The position numbers were made by a program, and so were the translations under genes. A stretch of 64,000 nt of DNA from contig NZ_CP094997.1 in assembly GCF_022869785.1 (NCBI RefSeq), positions 1,984,001-2,048,000 of the forward strand. Reading direction: 5' to 3'. This stretch comes from Dyadobacter chenwenxiniae. GTDB taxonomy: Bacteria; Bacteroidota; Bacteroidia; Cytophagales; Spirosomataceae. Positions 16,296 through 26,073 of the stretch are shown piece by piece; within the stretch, counting starts at the first letter, position 1, and every line of letters begins with the position of its first letter. The notes under the pieces were generated by a model. That model saw nothing but the letters and a program-made list of their open reading frames with translations. It was not told the origin of the DNA and made no database searches.

Positions 16296-16374
16296 TATTG
16301 AATCGCCTTTTTACTTAGCGGATATCGGCAGAGAATCCTTTTGCATATATTGAAGATCATTTACTAAATCTTTT

Positions 16375-17097
16375 ATGACCGCCAGTTCGCTTCCCGGGAT
16401 CCGTTTTATTGCGATTGACGATAATCCGCTCGATTTGCTTTTCATTTCCGAATTCGCAAAAGCATTTCCCTTTCTGCAAAACTGCGGCACATTTGCCAAT
16501 GCGCTGGAAGGTTATGAAGCGCAGCAATATATCAAGCCCGATCTTGTTTTTCTGGACATTGAAATGCCCGGTTTTACGGGTTTGGAGCTTTTAAGGAAGA
16601 TCAGGAATGAAGTTGATATCGCCGTTTTCATTACATCTCATCACGAGTTTGCCATTGAAGGTTACGAGCTTTCCGCATTAGATTATATCCTGAAACCATT
16701 AACCGAGGCGCGTTTTCAGGAAACGGCACGGAGAATTCGCGAATATGCGCTAATGAAACATCGTGCCGAGGCTTATGAAGTGCTTTTTGGGGATGATACA
16801 CTTACCATTAAGGAAGGTCATAATCAGGTTAAATTGTCTCAGAAGGACATTATTTATCTGGAAGCGATGCAGGATTATACCAAGATTATCACACAGCAAA
16901 AAAATTACGTCACCTTGTCCACGCTGACGTGCTTCATGGAGCAACTTCCGTCGGACCGCTTTATGCGTATACACCGCAGCTACGCCGTCTCTTTGAACCA
17001 AATTAAGGAGCTGCGGCATTCAGAGGTGGTTTGTAATAATACCGTCATCCCCGTTGGCAAAACATATCGATCAGCAATTGCAAAGCTCCGACTTTGA
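16375..17097 (+). CDS. LytTR response regulator
   Basis: A 240-residue regulator with an N-terminal receiver domain (phospho-acceptor D61 in L-V-F-L-D-I-E-M-P-G; D15/D16 acidic pair; K near 107 in I-L-K-P-L) and a C-terminal LytTR DNA-binding domain (I-I-Y-L-E-A-M-Q-D-Y-T-K-I and F-M-R-I-H-R-S-Y-A-V-S-L-N-Q-I). It is followed after 2 nt by a TPR histidine kinase gene, so the two form an operon and most likely a cognate pair. LytTR regulators bind direct repeats upstream of targets; I did not locate such sites. Confidence 0.92.
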   Translation: MTASSLPGIRFIAIDDNPLDLLFISEFAKAFPFLQNCGTFANALEGYEAQQYIKPDLVFLDIEMPGFTGLELLRKIRNEVDIAVFITSHHEFAIEGYELSALDYILKPLTEARFQETARRIREYALMKHRAEAYEVLFGDDTLTIKEGHNQVKLSQKDIIYLEAMQDYTKIITQQKNYVTLSTLTCFMEQLPSDRFMRIHRSYAVSLNQIKELRHSEVVCNNTVIPVGKTYRSAIAKLRL

Positions 17098-17099
17098 CT

Positions 17100-19202
17100 A
17101 TGAAGCAGATTTTACTGGTTTTCGTTTTCACTAATGTCTTCATAATAAACATTCATGCGCAGGCTGTTCCTGACCTATCCCGCTATAAAACCAATCGGGA
17201 TAAACTGGAAGCGCTTGCGGACTTATGCGATTCTCTGGCGGCGCACGAAGAGGTGGAGCGGGAAAAAGTGGTGTCAAAATACGCGCTGAAAATCGCGCCG
17301 GCCAACGACTGGTATTACCGCTCTATTTTTTATTACAATCTGGGCTTCGCATTTGAAAGCTCCGATCCCGACAGCTCGATCTATTTTCACGAAAAATCAC
17401 TCGCGGACGCGCGTAAGGGCAAGTTGTCCGTTCGCATCCTCATTTCTTTACAGCGGCTACTATATTCATACTCCAACACGGCCGGCCACACGCACAAGAG
17501 CGAAGGGGCCCTCAAGGAAATGCTGGCCAGCATTGATACAACCAAAAACGAACGCGATAAAGCTTCACTTTATGCCACGATCGGAAATTACTATTTTGTG
17601 AAAGGGCAATATAACACGCAGATCAATTATTTGCTGAAAGGCATCGCCATTAAAAAGAAACTGATCCGGGATGGGGTGATTAAAGACAGGGAAGATGTGG
17701 CGGTAGACCTGCTGAGCTTGTCAGAGCTTTACATTGATATGGCGCAGGGCGAAAAAGGGCTTTATTACGGTAAGGAGGCCAGAAATTACATTGTCGCACA
17801 TAAGCCTTATCTGAACCATTACTACAAGGATATGGCGGACGTTTACATATTACTGAAGCAACCGGGGAACGCGAAAATCTATTACGACAGCCTGGCTGGA
17901 ATGATCACACCCGACAACCAGAGTGCAGGCCGCCGAACCAACAAAATCGCATCGGACCTCACATTTGCTGATTTTTACCTGTCGGCCAATAAGCTGGACA
18001 GCGCCGCCATTTTCATCAAGCGCGCCAATGATCTGGCGCCGAAATGGGCGAATGAATTTTTAATGTCACAGGTCGATTTCATGACGGGAACATTGTACAT
18101 GGGGCAAAAGAAATATGCGAAGGCACTGCCTGTTTTGAAGGCGGCGGAACCAAACAGCGCTGCACTGGGGCTGGAAATCCACGCTGCCCTTTTACAATCA
18201 CTCGCCAAATGCTATGCTGCGAACGGTCAGTGGCAGCAGGCGTTTGCATACTACGACAAATATGCGCCGATCCGCGATTCGCTCTATCTGGAATCGTCCC
18301 GAAAAAGCATTGCGGACGCCGAGGCGCAATATCAGAACAAAGACAAGCAGCAGCAGATCGAAGTGAAAAATATTCAGATCGATAAGACAAAAAAGCAGCT
18401 TATATGGCTCATTTCAGGGCTGTTGCTGCTCGCGTTATCGTTGGTTCTACTTGGTGTTATTTACAGGAATAAGCGAAAAAACGCTGAAATCCTGGATCGC
18501 AAAAACAAGGAACTCGCTAAGCTGATTGCTGAGTTGGAAGAAGCCAACAGCACGAAGGCCAAGCTTTTCAGCATTATCAGCCACGATCTGCGCTCACCAA
18601 TCAGCCAGGTTTACCAATTCCTGAAATTGCAGCAGCTCAATCCCAAGCTGCTTTCCGAAGTCCAGAAAGCCGAACTCAGTGAAAAAATCCAAACTGCCAC
18701 GGGTTCGCTCCTGGAAACAATGGAGGACCTGCTATTGTGGTCAAAAACCCAGATGAACCAGTTTCAAGCCGACATCCAGCCCGTGGACGTTTCCCTGGTC
18801 GCCTTGCAGAGCTTGAAGTTGCTGCAACTGAACGTCGATGCTAAAAACCTTCAAATTGAAAATAACATCCCGGCGCAGACCATTGTAAAAACCGACCCCA
18901 ACTATCTGCAAGCGATTGTCAGAAACCTGCTCCAAAATGCCGTAAAGGCTTCGGAAGAAAACGGATCGATAAGACTCGGCATGTCGCGGGAATCAAATCA
19001 GCTCACGCTGTTTATCGAAAACGAAGGCAAAGCATTCAGCCAGGCCGATTACCTGGAAATCCTCTCTCAGAAAGACGCCGGAAAAGGGCTTTCCGGACTG
19101 GGTCTAAGATTGGTAGATGACCTGTCTGTGAAAACGGGGTTGAAAATAAGGTTTGAAAATCCCGGCGGGATGATAACGCGAAGCTTGATTGTATTTACCT
19201 AG
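17100..19202 (+). CDS. TPR-containing sensor histidine kinase
   Basis: A 700-residue membrane kinase. Start is the ATG at 17100, 2 nt after the regulator's stop (a TTG at 17094 is less likely). Residues 1-22 form a signal peptide. Residues about 25-410 are tetratricopeptide-like helices in the periplasm. One transmembrane helix lies near 437-457, followed by a coiled coil, a HisKA domain with the phospho-acceptor H495 in S-I-I-S-H-D-L-R-S-P-I, and a HATPase domain with N-box R-N-L-L-Q-N-A-V-K-A and G-L-S-G-L-G-L. This design (periplasmic TPR sensor, cytoplasmic kinase) is common in Bacteroidota. Ligand unknown. Confidence 0.92.
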   Translation: MKQILLVFVFTNVFIINIHAQAVPDLSRYKTNRDKLEALADLCDSLAAHEEVEREKVVSKYALKIAPANDWYYRSIFYYNLGFAFESSDPDSSIYFHEKSLADARKGKLSVRILISLQRLLYSYSNTAGHTHKSEGALKEMLASIDTTKNERDKASLYATIGNYYFVKGQYNTQINYLLKGIAIKKKLIRDGVIKDREDVAVDLLSLSELYIDMAQGEKGLYYGKEARNYIVAHKPYLNHYYKDMADVYILLKQPGNAKIYYDSLAGMITPDNQSAGRRTNKIASDLTFADFYLSANKLDSAAIFIKRANDLAPKWANEFLMSQVDFMTGTLYMGQKKYAKALPVLKAAEPNSAALGLEIHAALLQSLAKCYAANGQWQQAFAYYDKYAPIRDSLYLESSRKSIADAEAQYQNKDKQQQIEVKNIQIDKTKKQLIWLISGLLLLALSLVLLGVIYRNKRKNAEILDRKNKELAKLIAELEEANSTKAKLFSIISHDLRSPISQVYQFLKLQQLNPKLLSEVQKAELSEKIQTATGSLLETMEDLLLWSKTQMNQFQADIQPVDVSLVALQSLKLLQLNVDAKNLQIENNIPAQTIVKTDPNYLQAIVRNLLQNAVKASEENGSIRLGMSRESNQLTLFIENEGKAFSQADYLEILSQKDAGKGLSGLGLRLVDDLSVKTGLKIRFENPGGMITRSLIVFT

Positions 19203-19346
19203 GAATTGCATTTGTTTCCGGCGCGGATGAATTTCTAATGGTAACTTCATTGTAATGGCCGGACAGAAACAGGACGGTTACCAAGCAAAATACTTCACAC
19301 ATACTAGCACGTGGATTTCTTACGTTGAAAGGCAAAACCCTGCTCA

Positions 19347-19886
19347 GTGTCCGCCAGACTCATTTTACTTTTCATTCTCAATACATCCCTCACTGCCGCG
19401 CAGCCACATTACACACGTATACGCGGCGCATTCGGCGTGGAAATGTTTGGGATTGCTCCAAAGGGCGCTTTTACGGCCGAGGCCGCATTTGGTTATTCCA
19501 AAATTTCGTTCTGGAATATTCAGGCCGGGATAGGCGCTGTCGCTGAGCGGGATTTTCGGAGCCCCGCTTTTTCAGCTGCATTAACCCATTGCTTTATTTT
19601 GAACCCGTATAAACGCCGGTCCTGCATCCCACAGCCGGGTTACCGCAACATTGAAACCTATTTTGAGGCAGGTCTGGGGTCCTTTTTCGTTGACCTATAC
19701 GACCGCGGCCTGCATGGCGGAACCAACGGACAGCGCCTCATCACACCAGCAGGCATTGCCGGACTACGCATCAACCTGGTAACCGACCGTTGGATTTACA
19801 TTTTGAAACTAAGATACACCCCGCCACTCATAGCCAACCCGCTCGCTTCCTATGCGGGTGCAGGGGTCGCCTTGGGCTGGCGTTGA
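19347..19886 (+). CDS. Small outer-membrane-like protein
   Basis: A 179-residue protein starting with GTG at 19347 and a signal peptide (S-A-R-L-I-L-L-F-I-L-N-T-S-L-T-A-A). The mature part has alternating hydrophobic and glycine-rich strands (A-G-I-G-A-V-A-E, F-E-A-G-L-G-S-F-F-V-D, Y-A-G-A-G-V-A-L-G-W-R), and it ends in an aromatic-basic pair as in short beta-barrels. Two cysteines occur in the middle. No functional family recognised. It stands alone between two signalling clusters. Confidence 0.6.
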   Translation: MSARLILLFILNTSLTAAQPHYTRIRGAFGVEMFGIAPKGAFTAEAAFGYSKISFWNIQAGIGAVAERDFRSPAFSAALTHCFILNPYKRRSCIPQPGYRNIETYFEAGLGSFFVDLYDRGLHGGTNGQRLITPAGIAGLRINLVTDRWIYILKLRYTPPLIANPLASYAGAGVALGWR

Positions 19887-20094
19887 ACAGGTTGGTGCGT
19901 CTTCCTGAGCGGGAAATTTAACTGCAACAAGCCGATATTATGAGACCAAAGCCGTGGAAGCGAGCGTTACGCGGCGTTCATGTAGTTATTACGGAAAGAT
20001 GCAAATGATCTAAAAAACATCAGCGGACTGATCAGTAATTATTTCGGGTTCGTTATTTTTGGTTTTATCTTCCAAACCCTCTTCCGCACAAATT

Positions 20095-21138
20095 GTGAGG
20101 CCGCGCTTTTTTTCGAGATACGAATGGTGGTATCATCTGTTCATGATGCCCGTGTTCTGTATTGTCGGTAATTATTATTTCATCGGCACTTCCTATTTTC
20201 AGGAATTTTCGGTTTTCGTTAAAGCCACGCTGCTCGTTTTGGCGCTATACTGGTTTGCGATCGCCTCGCTGACGATTGTGATCCGGTGGATCATCGCACG
20301 CTTTCCCAATGTGGACCAGACTAGACCCCGTTTGATAGCCATGTTGCTGGCCGTGGGGTTGCTTACAATGGTGCTGGCTGCTTTTGATGTTTGGGCATAC
20401 AGCGTTACCCCGGGGCTTGAAGTGCAGTTTGTTTGGGAAAATATCTGGCCTATTATGATCCTGGGCGCATTCTTTGATGTTTTCCTTTGCGCTTTGCTCG
20501 GTCTTTTTTATTCTTTGGAACAATGGAAGAAAAACCAGGCTGAAAGTGAAAGGCTGGAACGTGAATCATTGCAGCATCAGTTCGATGCCCTCAAAGGACA
20601 GGTTAACCCGCATTTTTTGTTCAACAGCCTGAACACGCTTTCTGCCCTGATCAGCGATGACCAGGACAAGGCGGAAGAATTTGTGGAAGATCTTGCCAAA
20701 ATCTACCGTTACATTTTACAGGCTTCCAAAACGGAACTCGTTCCGGTCCAGGCTGAATTTGCTTTTCTGCACACCTATGCGCGGCTGTTAGGCGCACGTT
20801 ATGGCGAGAGCCTGCAAATTGTTGAGCCGGATCCGTATTCGGGTGAACTGCTTGTTCCGCCGCTGGTTTTGCAGGTGTTGATCGATAATGCGATCAAATT
20901 CAATACAATGACGAAAGCGAAGCCACTGATCATTAAGGTGGAAATTGCTTTTAGCCAGCGTATAATGGTCCGGAACAATATTCAGAGCAAAGTGCGGGCC
21001 ATGGGGACGGATCAGGGCGGCCTTGGCGGACTTCGGGTCAAATATCACGCGCTGAGCAACCGGGAGATTCGTGTGGAGGAGACAGCGGAGCATTTTACGG
21101 TCACGGTGCCATTATTGTCCGGCCGGGTGAGAGCCTGA
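20095..21138 (+). CDS. LytS-type sensor histidine kinase, copy 1
   Basis: A kinase of about 347 residues with four transmembrane helices and a His_kinase domain of the LytS/YehU type. The phospho-acceptor lies in Q-V-N-P-H-F-L-F-N-S-L-N (H173 from this start) and the N-box in P-P-L-V-L-Q-V-L-I-D-N-A-I-K-F-N. The glycine-rich ATP lid is shortened (G-G-L-G-G-L-R-V-K-Y). The start is uncertain: a TTG at 20059 overlaps a TATTTTTG -7-like box (20054-20061), so I favour the GTG at 20095, and an ATG at 20143 would cut into the first helix. It precedes a paralogous kinase and a LytTR regulator on the same strand. Confidence 0.85.
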   Translation: MRPRFFSRYEWWYHLFMMPVFCIVGNYYFIGTSYFQEFSVFVKATLLVLALYWFAIASLTIVIRWIIARFPNVDQTRPRLIAMLLAVGLLTMVLAAFDVWAYSVTPGLEVQFVWENIWPIMILGAFFDVFLCALLGLFYSLEQWKKNQAESERLERESLQHQFDALKGQVNPHFLFNSLNTLSALISDDQDKAEEFVEDLAKIYRYILQASKTELVPVQAEFAFLHTYARLLGARYGESLQIVEPDPYSGELLVPPLVLQVLIDNAIKFNTMTKAKPLIIKVEIAFSQRIMVRNNIQSKVRAMGTDQGGLGGLRVKYHALSNREIRVEETAEHFTVTVPLLSGRVRA

Positions 21139-21281
21139 TTTTAGTATTCCGGATTCTGAACAATTCATGCATTTATTCATTCAATTGATACAAATAACAT
21201 TCCTGCTTTTTTATTACGCTGTTATACTTTTGAATTCATCAACAAACTGAGATCGCGGCCGACGTAACGGGCCGACAAAAC

Positions 21282-22391
21282 ATGGCGAAGGGAAAAGGGA
21301 TAGCGGGAATGTCAGGGATAATAAACCCGAAAAGCCGGTGGTCGTACGCGCTGACTATGCCGGTTTTCCTGGTGTTTTTCAATTATCTCATGGTCGGCCC
21401 CGGTTTTATCAGCAACTGGAAGATTTTTACAGGAAGCACATTGTTGAACGGTTTTCTGCTGACGATCACGTTTTTTATTCAAACTGAGATCAACAACAAT
21501 ATTGCCCAGCGTTACCCTAGACTGGATCAGACATTAAGGCGCATTTTGGTCTCCATAGCTGCACACGCGGCCCTTTCCGGTGTTTTTTTGATGTTCATAG
21601 CCTGGCTTTACATTGGCTTCGGGCTCTTCGGCTCTACACTCACAGTTCCGCGTATCCTGACCATTTACCTGGTCAATGTGGGTGCCATTATGCTGGTCAT
21701 GGGAATCCAGGAGACGATTAATGCGATTGGCAGATGGAAACACCATGAAGTGAACCGTGAAAGATTGATGAAGGAGAACGTGAACGTGCAACTGGAAAGT
21801 TTGAAAGCGCAGGTCAGCCCGCATTTCCTGTTTAATACACTAAATTCATTGTCAACGCTGATCGCCGAAGATCCGCAAAAAGCAGAGCAGTTTGTGGACG
21901 AAATGGCGCGGGTCTATCGCTATTTATTACAAACCAATCACGCCTCCCTGGATGACAGCGATTTGAGCCAGCTGACGACTCTGCAAAAGGAGCTCTCTTT
22001 CATCGAATCTTACGGACATCTCTTAAAAACACGATACGGCGACGGAATGAAGCTTTATGTGCATGTGGAGAAACATTTGCTTAACCGCCGGATCCCACCA
22101 TTAACATTGCAATTACTCGTCGAAAATGCCGTGAAGCACAATGTAATCCGCGCCAGCCGACCGCTTACGATTTTTATATTGAGCACGCAGGAAGGAAATC
22201 TGATGGTGCGCAATAATTTGCAGAAGAAAACACTGACCGCCGGTGCCGAAAACCTGGAATCGACCGGCGTGGGACTTGTGAACATTATCACCAAATACAA
22301 GCTGCTCAACGAACAGCAAAAGGATATTTCACAGCCCGTAGTAGAAAGCAATCATGAATTTTTTACAGTAATCCTCCCATTAATAGCCTGA
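21282..22391 (+). CDS. LytS-type sensor histidine kinase, copy 2
   Basis: A 369-residue paralogue of the kinase just upstream, with the same plan: four transmembrane helices, a linker helix, then the His_kinase domain with H181 in Q-V-S-P-H-F-L-F-N-T-L-N, and N-box P-P-L-T-L-Q-L-L-V-E-N-A-V-K-H-N. Its ATP lid (S-T-G-V-G-L-V-N-I-I-T-K-Y) is complete, unlike that of copy 1. It is 11 bp from the LytTR regulator and is the most likely direct partner. The 143-bp gap from copy 1 allows a separate promoter. Confidence 0.9.
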   Translation: MAKGKGIAGMSGIINPKSRWSYALTMPVFLVFFNYLMVGPGFISNWKIFTGSTLLNGFLLTITFFIQTEINNNIAQRYPRLDQTLRRILVSIAAHAALSGVFLMFIAWLYIGFGLFGSTLTVPRILTIYLVNVGAIMLVMGIQETINAIGRWKHHEVNRERLMKENVNVQLESLKAQVSPHFLFNTLNSLSTLIAEDPQKAEQFVDEMARVYRYLLQTNHASLDDSDLSQLTTLQKELSFIESYGHLLKTRYGDGMKLYVHVEKHLLNRRIPPLTLQLLVENAVKHNVIRASRPLTIFILSTQEGNLMVRNNLQKKTLTAGAENLESTGVGLVNIITKYKLLNEQQKDISQPVVESNHEFFTVILPLIA

Positions 22392-22402
22392 AATATAACA
22401 CT

Positions 22403-23185
22403 ATGGATGCACTGATCGTTGAAGACGAAGATCTGTCTGTCAGAAGACTAAGAAAATTATTGAATGAAACTGCGCCCGCTTTGCTGATCACCGGCGTTAC
22501 GGACAGCATTGAAGAAACCGTAGAATGGATTAAAAGCAACCGGAAGGCTGGTAACGCAGACCCGGACCTGATTTTTCTGGATATTGAACTTTCCGACGGG
22601 CAAAGTTTCGAGATATTTAACCGTGTGCAGGTGACCAGCACGATCATTTTCACGACCTCTTATGATGAGTACGCATTGCAGGCTTTTAAGCTGAACAGCA
22701 TTGATTATCTGCTCAAACCGGTCCACCGCGACGATTTGCAGCGCGCACTTCAAAAATATGAAAACATGCGTGCACAGCCGGGTGAAGAGTCGCTGGAAGG
22801 GATCAGGAAATTATTGGAAGGTTTTCAAAAAAGCAGCAAAAAAGAATACAGGCAACGCTTTTTGGTAAAACAGGGACAAAAAATGCTGTCCATAGAGGTG
22901 AGTGAAATCGCTTACTTTTTCACAGAAGAGCGTTACAGCTTTTTTGTTACCGATTCCAACCAGAAACTCCTGGTGGATTACACATTGGACGAGCTTGCCG
23001 ATGTGCTGGACCCCGCCAAATTTTTCCGCATTAACCGTGGCATGATGGTCACCCACAAATCGGTGGATAAAATAGATCCGTATTTCGGGAGCCGGCTTTC
23101 GCTGAGCCTGCGGCCTTTGCACAATAAGGAGGCGCTGGTAAGCCGGGAAAAAGTGGGCGATTTCAAGCATTGGATGGGAAAATGA
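22403..23185 (+). CDS. LytTR response regulator
   Basis: A 260-residue regulator: receiver domain with phospho-acceptor D60 in L-I-F-L-D-I-E-L-S, switch residues T-T-S-Y-D-E-Y-A and L-L-K-P-V, then a LytTR DNA-binding domain from about 145 (F-L-V-K-Q-G-Q-K-M-L-S-I, Y-F-F-T-E-E-R-Y-S, F-F-R-I-N-R-G-M-M-V). It ends an apparent cluster with two LytS-type kinases. One regulator for two kinases raises the possibility of heterodimeric kinases or signal integration. Confidence 0.92.
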   Translation: MDALIVEDEDLSVRRLRKLLNETAPALLITGVTDSIEETVEWIKSNRKAGNADPDLIFLDIELSDGQSFEIFNRVQVTSTIIFTTSYDEYALQAFKLNSIDYLLKPVHRDDLQRALQKYENMRAQPGEESLEGIRKLLEGFQKSSKKEYRQRFLVKQGQKMLSIEVSEIAYFFTEERYSFFVTDSNQKLLVDYTLDELADVLDPAKFFRINRGMMVTHKSVDKIDPYFGSRLSLSLRPLHNKEALVSREKVGDFKHWMGK

Positions 23186-23243
23186 GGAATGAGAATTTTT
23201 AACGATAATTTGTTATATTTCCAGTAAACTATTGTTTCTGTTT

Positions 23244-26069
23244 ATGACAAACCTATCCCCCCGTTTCCAGCGAATTTCGCGCGTCTTCAAAAACACCGCC
23301 AAACTTCCCGCTCTTTTGCTGATCGCCGCATTTACGATCCAGGACAATCCGCCCAAACCCGACGAAAGCCGTTTCACACCCATTGTGGTAGCCGACAACC
23401 TGGACGAACCCATGGTTTTTGAAGTGCTTCCGGACGGTTCAGCTTACATTATTGAAAGAAAAGGTGCATTAAAGAAATACAATGCGTCCACCCAGTCCAC
23501 CAATCTGATCGCCATGATTCCCGTTAACACCAAATATGTTAGCAAGGAAGGCGTTTCGAGGGAAGCTGAGGAGGGATTAATGGGTTTCACCATGGATCCG
23601 AACTTTGAGAAAAATCATTGGGTTTATCTTTACTATGCGCATCCAACAGAGAAAAAACACATTCTCTCACGCTACGAACTACGCGACGACCAGCTGGTTG
23701 AAAACTCCAAGAAAGATGTGATCGAAGTGGTGACACAGCGTGAAGTATGCTGCCACACTGGCGGCGGAATGACCTGGGACAAAGCTGGTAACCTGTATTT
23801 AACTGTCGGCAACAACACAGGAAACCAGAAAGCTGCTCAGACAGACGAACGGGAAGGACGCGCCAGCTGGGACGACCAGGGACATGCGGGCAATACAAAC
23901 GATTTGAGGGGAAAAATCTTGAAAATACATCCCGAACCCGACGGCTCGTACACCATTCCCGAGGGCAACCTGTACCCGAAAGGAACTGCAAAAACACGTC
24001 CGGAAATTTATTCCATGGGCCATCGGAACCCTTGGCGCATTGCTGTGGACAGCAAAACCGGCTATTTGTACTGGGGTGAAGTGGGACCGGATGCCAGCGA
24101 GGATTCGGAAATCGGGCCGAGAGGTTACGATGAACTGAACCAGGCCAGAAAGCCCGGAAACTTTGGCTGGCCGTGGTTTGTAGGTGATGATCAGGCATTT
24201 CCGGTGTATGACTATGCTGCCAATAAGCCTTTGGCCAAAAAAGACCCTAAAAATCTGGTCAACAATTCACCGAATAATACGGGGTTGAAAGAGCTCATAC
24301 CCACCGCGCCCAGCTTTATTTACTATCCTTACGGCATTTCCGAGAAATTCCCGGCAGTGGGATCCGGTTCAAGGAGTGCAACAGGCGGACCTGTTTACCA
24401 CCGCTCCGATTTTAAAGCGCCCAAAAGACCCTGGCCAGCTTATTACGAGAACAAATGGATAGCAGCCGACTTTTCGCGAGGCTGGATTATGGCTATTTCC
24501 ATGAACGAAAATGGAGATTACCAGTCCATGGAACGCGTGTTGCCTGCTTACCACCCGGTGCAGCCGATTGACATTAAATTCGGGCCTTCGGGTGATTTAT
24601 ATGTACTTGAATATGGCAGTAACTGGTTCAGAAAGAGCGAAAATTCGAGGCTTATACGCATTGAGTACAATGGCGGCAACCGCAAGCCGATCGTGCAGGT
24701 TTCGACGGACAAAAAGGGAGGAACCGTCCCGTTCCAGGCAAAGCTTTCCTCGGCAGGAACCAAGGATTTTGACGGGGACAAACTCAAATACAGCTGGAAA
24801 ATCACAGGCAACAGCGGCGCAGCCCGGACATTCGCTACGGCTGAACCTAATGTAACATTTGATAAACCCGGCGTTTACACGGCAAGCCTGACTGTAACAG
24901 ACGCAAAAGGTGCTTCCAATTCTCAATCTTTGAAAATCATCGCCGGCAATGAGCCGCCCAAAGTTGCAGTAAACCTGGAAGGCAATAAAACATTCTTTTT
25001 CCCTGGAAAACCCATTCCCTACTCCATCGATGTAACGGACAAGGAAGACGGAAGTTTGCTGGAAGGAAAGATCAAGCCGGAAGAAATTGCAGTAAGCATT
25101 GATTACGCTTCAGAAGGCTTTGATTATGCGGAAGTTATTCAAAGCCAGCGCAGTGTGGATGCGAGCACGCAGTTTGCGGTTGCCCAGGTTTTGATAGGGA
25201 AAAGTGACTGTAAGGTTTGCCATCAGCTGGATGCAAAATCCGTAGGACCTTCGTTTGCAGACATTTCCAATAAATACAAAGGCAAGCCGGGTGTAACGGA
25301 AAAACTGGTTGAGAAGATTTTGAAAGGCGGATCGGGCGTTTGGGGCGAAGTTGCTATGGCCGCTCATCCTGCGTTACCCGTTGCTGATGCGGAGACCATT
25401 GTAAAATACATTCTCAACAGCACAGATAAAACGCTGAGCACGTTGCCGGTAAAGGGCGAGTATACACCCAAAATTCCTGCACAGGATAATGGAAAAGGTT
25501 CTGTTTTGATCAGGGCGGCGTTTACAGACCGGTCAATGAGCGGAAACAAAGCCATTCCGGCGCAAACGACGGAAGAAATGATCGTGCTCAGAAGCCCGGA
25601 ACTAAATGCGGCCGAAGCGCCCATCGTGCAAGGGGCGGATATGAAAGCATTGGGAACCGCTGGTTTAGGTTTCAGTGTCGTGGCTTTTGCAAACAGTTTC
25701 CTGGCATTTAAAGAAACAGATCTGACAGATATTAAAGCCCTTGAGCTTAACGCTGCGGCGCAGAAACGCGAAGGCGCAATGGGTGGCAAAATCGAGATCA
25801 GGCTTGATTCACCAACCGGAACGCTGGTAGGCGAGCAGCAAGTTGAAGTAGCGCCGGAGGTTGATATGGCCAAGTTAATGGCGGAAATGGAGAGCCAGAA
25901 AAAGCCTGGGGAAACGGTAAAACCGCCCCGTCGCCCTTCACGGGCACCCGTTTTGGTGAACATTAAACCAACAACAGGCAAACACGATATTTATATAATA
26001 TTCAAAAACGAGACTGCAAAGCCGATTGAACCTCTGATGACGCTTTCCAAAGTTACTTTCAAGCAGTAA
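23244..26069 (+). CDS. PQQ-dependent sugar dehydrogenase fused to PKD, cytochrome c and CBM6-like domains
   Basis: A 941-residue secreted protein; start at the ATG at 23244. Order: hydrophobic export segment (about 20-35); a six-bladed propeller of the soluble PQQ sugar dehydrogenase type (about 45-430) with G-L-M-G-F-T-M-D-P, C-C-H-T-G-G-G-M-T-W and G-H-R-N-P-W-R; a PKD domain (about 455-545); a class I cytochrome c with C-K-V-C-H-Q (about 635) and a later Met; and a C-terminal CBM6-like beta-sandwich (G-K-I-E-I-R-L-D-S-P, H-D-I-Y-I-I-F). The likely role is periplasmic oxidation of sugars or aldoses, passing electrons to heme. A proline/charge-rich insertion of about 40 residues splits the last domain. 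Confidence 0.9.
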   Translation: MTNLSPRFQRISRVFKNTAKLPALLLIAAFTIQDNPPKPDESRFTPIVVADNLDEPMVFEVLPDGSAYIIERKGALKKYNASTQSTNLIAMIPVNTKYVSKEGVSREAEEGLMGFTMDPNFEKNHWVYLYYAHPTEKKHILSRYELRDDQLVENSKKDVIEVVTQREVCCHTGGGMTWDKAGNLYLTVGNNTGNQKAAQTDEREGRASWDDQGHAGNTNDLRGKILKIHPEPDGSYTIPEGNLYPKGTAKTRPEIYSMGHRNPWRIAVDSKTGYLYWGEVGPDASEDSEIGPRGYDELNQARKPGNFGWPWFVGDDQAFPVYDYAANKPLAKKDPKNLVNNSPNNTGLKELIPTAPSFIYYPYGISEKFPAVGSGSRSATGGPVYHRSDFKAPKRPWPAYYENKWIAADFSRGWIMAISMNENGDYQSMERVLPAYHPVQPIDIKFGPSGDLYVLEYGSNWFRKSENSRLIRIEYNGGNRKPIVQVSTDKKGGTVPFQAKLSSAGTKDFDGDKLKYSWKITGNSGAARTFATAEPNVTFDKPGVYTASLTVTDAKGASNSQSLKIIAGNEPPKVAVNLEGNKTFFFPGKPIPYSIDVTDKEDGSLLEGKIKPEEIAVSIDYASEGFDYAEVIQSQRSVDASTQFAVAQVLIGKSDCKVCHQLDAKSVGPSFADISNKYKGKPGVTEKLVEKILKGGSGVWGEVAMAAHPALPVADAETIVKYILNSTDKTLSTLPVKGEYTPKIPAQDNGKGSVLIRAAFTDRSMSGNKAIPAQTTEEMIVLRSPELNAAEAPIVQGADMKALGTAGLGFSVVAFANSFLAFKETDLTDIKALELNAAAQKREGAMGGKIEIRLDSPTGTLVGEQQVEVAPEVDMAKLMAEMESQKKPGETVKPPRRPSRAPVLVNIKPTTGKHDIYIIFKNETAKPIEPLMTLSKVTFKQ

Positions 26070-26073
26070 GGAT

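Noticed and set aside
20059..20094. TTG start for the first LytS-type kinase
   Set aside because: The codon overlaps a TATTTTTG -7-like box, so translation from it is unlikely; GTG at 20095 is preferred, though not proven.
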